A DNA stretch of 14,575 nucleotides, taken from assembly GCA_964604135.1 (NCBI GenBank), contig CAZRXU010000067.1, forward strand, positions 1 to 14,575, in the 5' to 3' direction. The stretch comes from Sabulitectum sp964604135. Lineage in GTDB: Bacteria > Fermentibacterota > Fermentibacteria > Fermentibacterales > JCC-6. The translations under genes were made by a program, and so were the position numbers. Below, piece after piece: positions 14,176 through 14,575 of this stretch; position 1 is the first letter of the stretch, and the number at the start of each line of letters is the position of its first letter. The notes beneath the pieces were generated by a model. That model did no database searches. It worked only from the letters and a program-made list of their open reading frames with translations, and had not been told where the DNA came from.

Positions 14176-14575
14176 AACTGCTTATGATATACTGCGATAG
14201 CTTTGCCTACAGCACCAACGTAAAGAATCTTGAATCAGTTGAAGAATATGAAAAAAGCGATAGTATCAAGAATGCTCTTGCAGGTTTCATTCAGGTTGAG
14301 CTAAAAGACGAGGAAAACCTTTCAGGTGTGGAAACAAAGCTTGTAAAGAACCTGAAGTGGGCAGCGAAAAAGAACGATACAAAAAGGATAATACTGCACT
14401 CATTTGCCCACCTTTCCATGAGCAAGGCAGATGAACAACTGACCATGGCACTTTTTAGCAGAGCAGAGGAAAGGCTGAACAAATCAGGTTATCAGGCATC
14501 ACAGACACCCTTCGGGTATTTTCTCAACCTGAATGTTCAGGCTCCTGGTGAATCTCTGGCCAGGGTGTTCAAGGA
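14172..14575 (+). CDS. Stand-alone threonyl-tRNA synthetase editing domain (archaeal type), 3' end cut by window
   Basis: The frame starts at the ATG overlapping the methyltransferase stop (ATGA), has AAGGAAG 4 nt upstream, and runs open to the window edge: 134 codons. The protein begins MKLLMIYCDSFAYS and contains RIILHSFAHLS (72-82), a long helix, then GYQASQTPFGYFLNL (106-120) and PGESLARV (125-132). This is the pattern of the N-terminal editing domain of archaeal ThrRS (tRNA-Thr_ED, D-aminoacyl-tRNA-deacylase fold), which hydrolyses Ser-tRNA-Thr. In the P. abyssi domain, as I recall it, the matching segments are YPFAHLSS and APFGYYKAF. His83 is kept as His80, but the reported catalytic Lys121 is Leu118 here and Tyr120 is Phe117. 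It ends in the usual last block of the domain, so it probably acts in trans, but a fusion beyond the edge cannot be excluded. Confidence 0.85.
   Translation, partial: MKLLMIYCDSFAYSTNVKNLESVEEYEKSDSIKNALAGFIQVELKDEENLSGVETKLVKNLKWAAKKNDTKRIILHSFAHLSMSKADEQLTMALFSRAEERLNKSGYQASQTPFGYFLNLNVQAPGESLARVFK

Overview
The window is a gene-dense piece (about 48 % GC by eye) of a bacterial chromosome. There are no rRNA or tRNA genes, insertion sequences or CRISPR arrays. Shine-Dalgarno boxes, sigma70-like promoters and hairpin-plus-T terminators all point to a bacterium. A full-length single-chain pyruvate:ferredoxin oxidoreductase suggests an anaerobic, probably fermentative metabolism. An asparaginyl-tRNA synthetase, a DUF4416 protein, a lipoprotein and a bacterial-encoded archaeal-type tRNA-Thr editing domain would fit one of the poorly cultured anaerobic phyla (Fermentibacterota-like, for example). 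That placement is a guess and cannot be proven from this window.

Layout. (1) 1-849 (+): the 3' part of a class I/II PLP aminotransferase. Its end overlaps by 20 nt with a convergent minus-strand pair: an arylamine N-acetyltransferase-like Cys-His-Asp enzyme (1363-2145) coupled through TGATG to a DUF4416 protein (830-1363). (2) 2184-8333 (+): a YhcC-type radical SAM protein with a TTG start, a terminator, a 257-nt gap with short repeats, then asnS and the 1177-residue pyruvate:ferredoxin oxidoreductase, closed by a very strong terminator (8355-8382). (3) 8382-10567 (-): a clear promoter, a leader with a near-perfect palindrome, a 35-residue Lys-rich microprotein, an SPFH/Band 7 protein and a NAD-kinase-like protein whose GGDG motif reads GQDG, all in one tight operon. 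(4) 10562-12144 (-): a promoter, a Bax-inhibitor-1-family membrane protein and a secreted lipoprotein with a jelly-roll-like C-terminal half; the stop and start codons abut in the same frame. (5) 12276-14575 (+): an MFS transporter, a class I SAM methyltransferase and, cut by the window edge, a stand-alone archaeal-type threonyl-tRNA synthetase editing domain overlapping the methyltransferase by ATGA.

How the genes work together. asnS and the oxidoreductase are housekeeping genes. The two small operons that deserve attention are microprotein-SPFH-NADK-like (membrane scaffold plus nucleotide or metabolite kinase) and exporter-methyltransferase-tRNA-Thr editing domain. The second looks like a translation quality-control or resistance cassette. 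In the editing domain the histidine of the FAH motif is kept, but the position of the lysine reported as catalytic in Pyrococcus abyssi ThrRS is a leucine.
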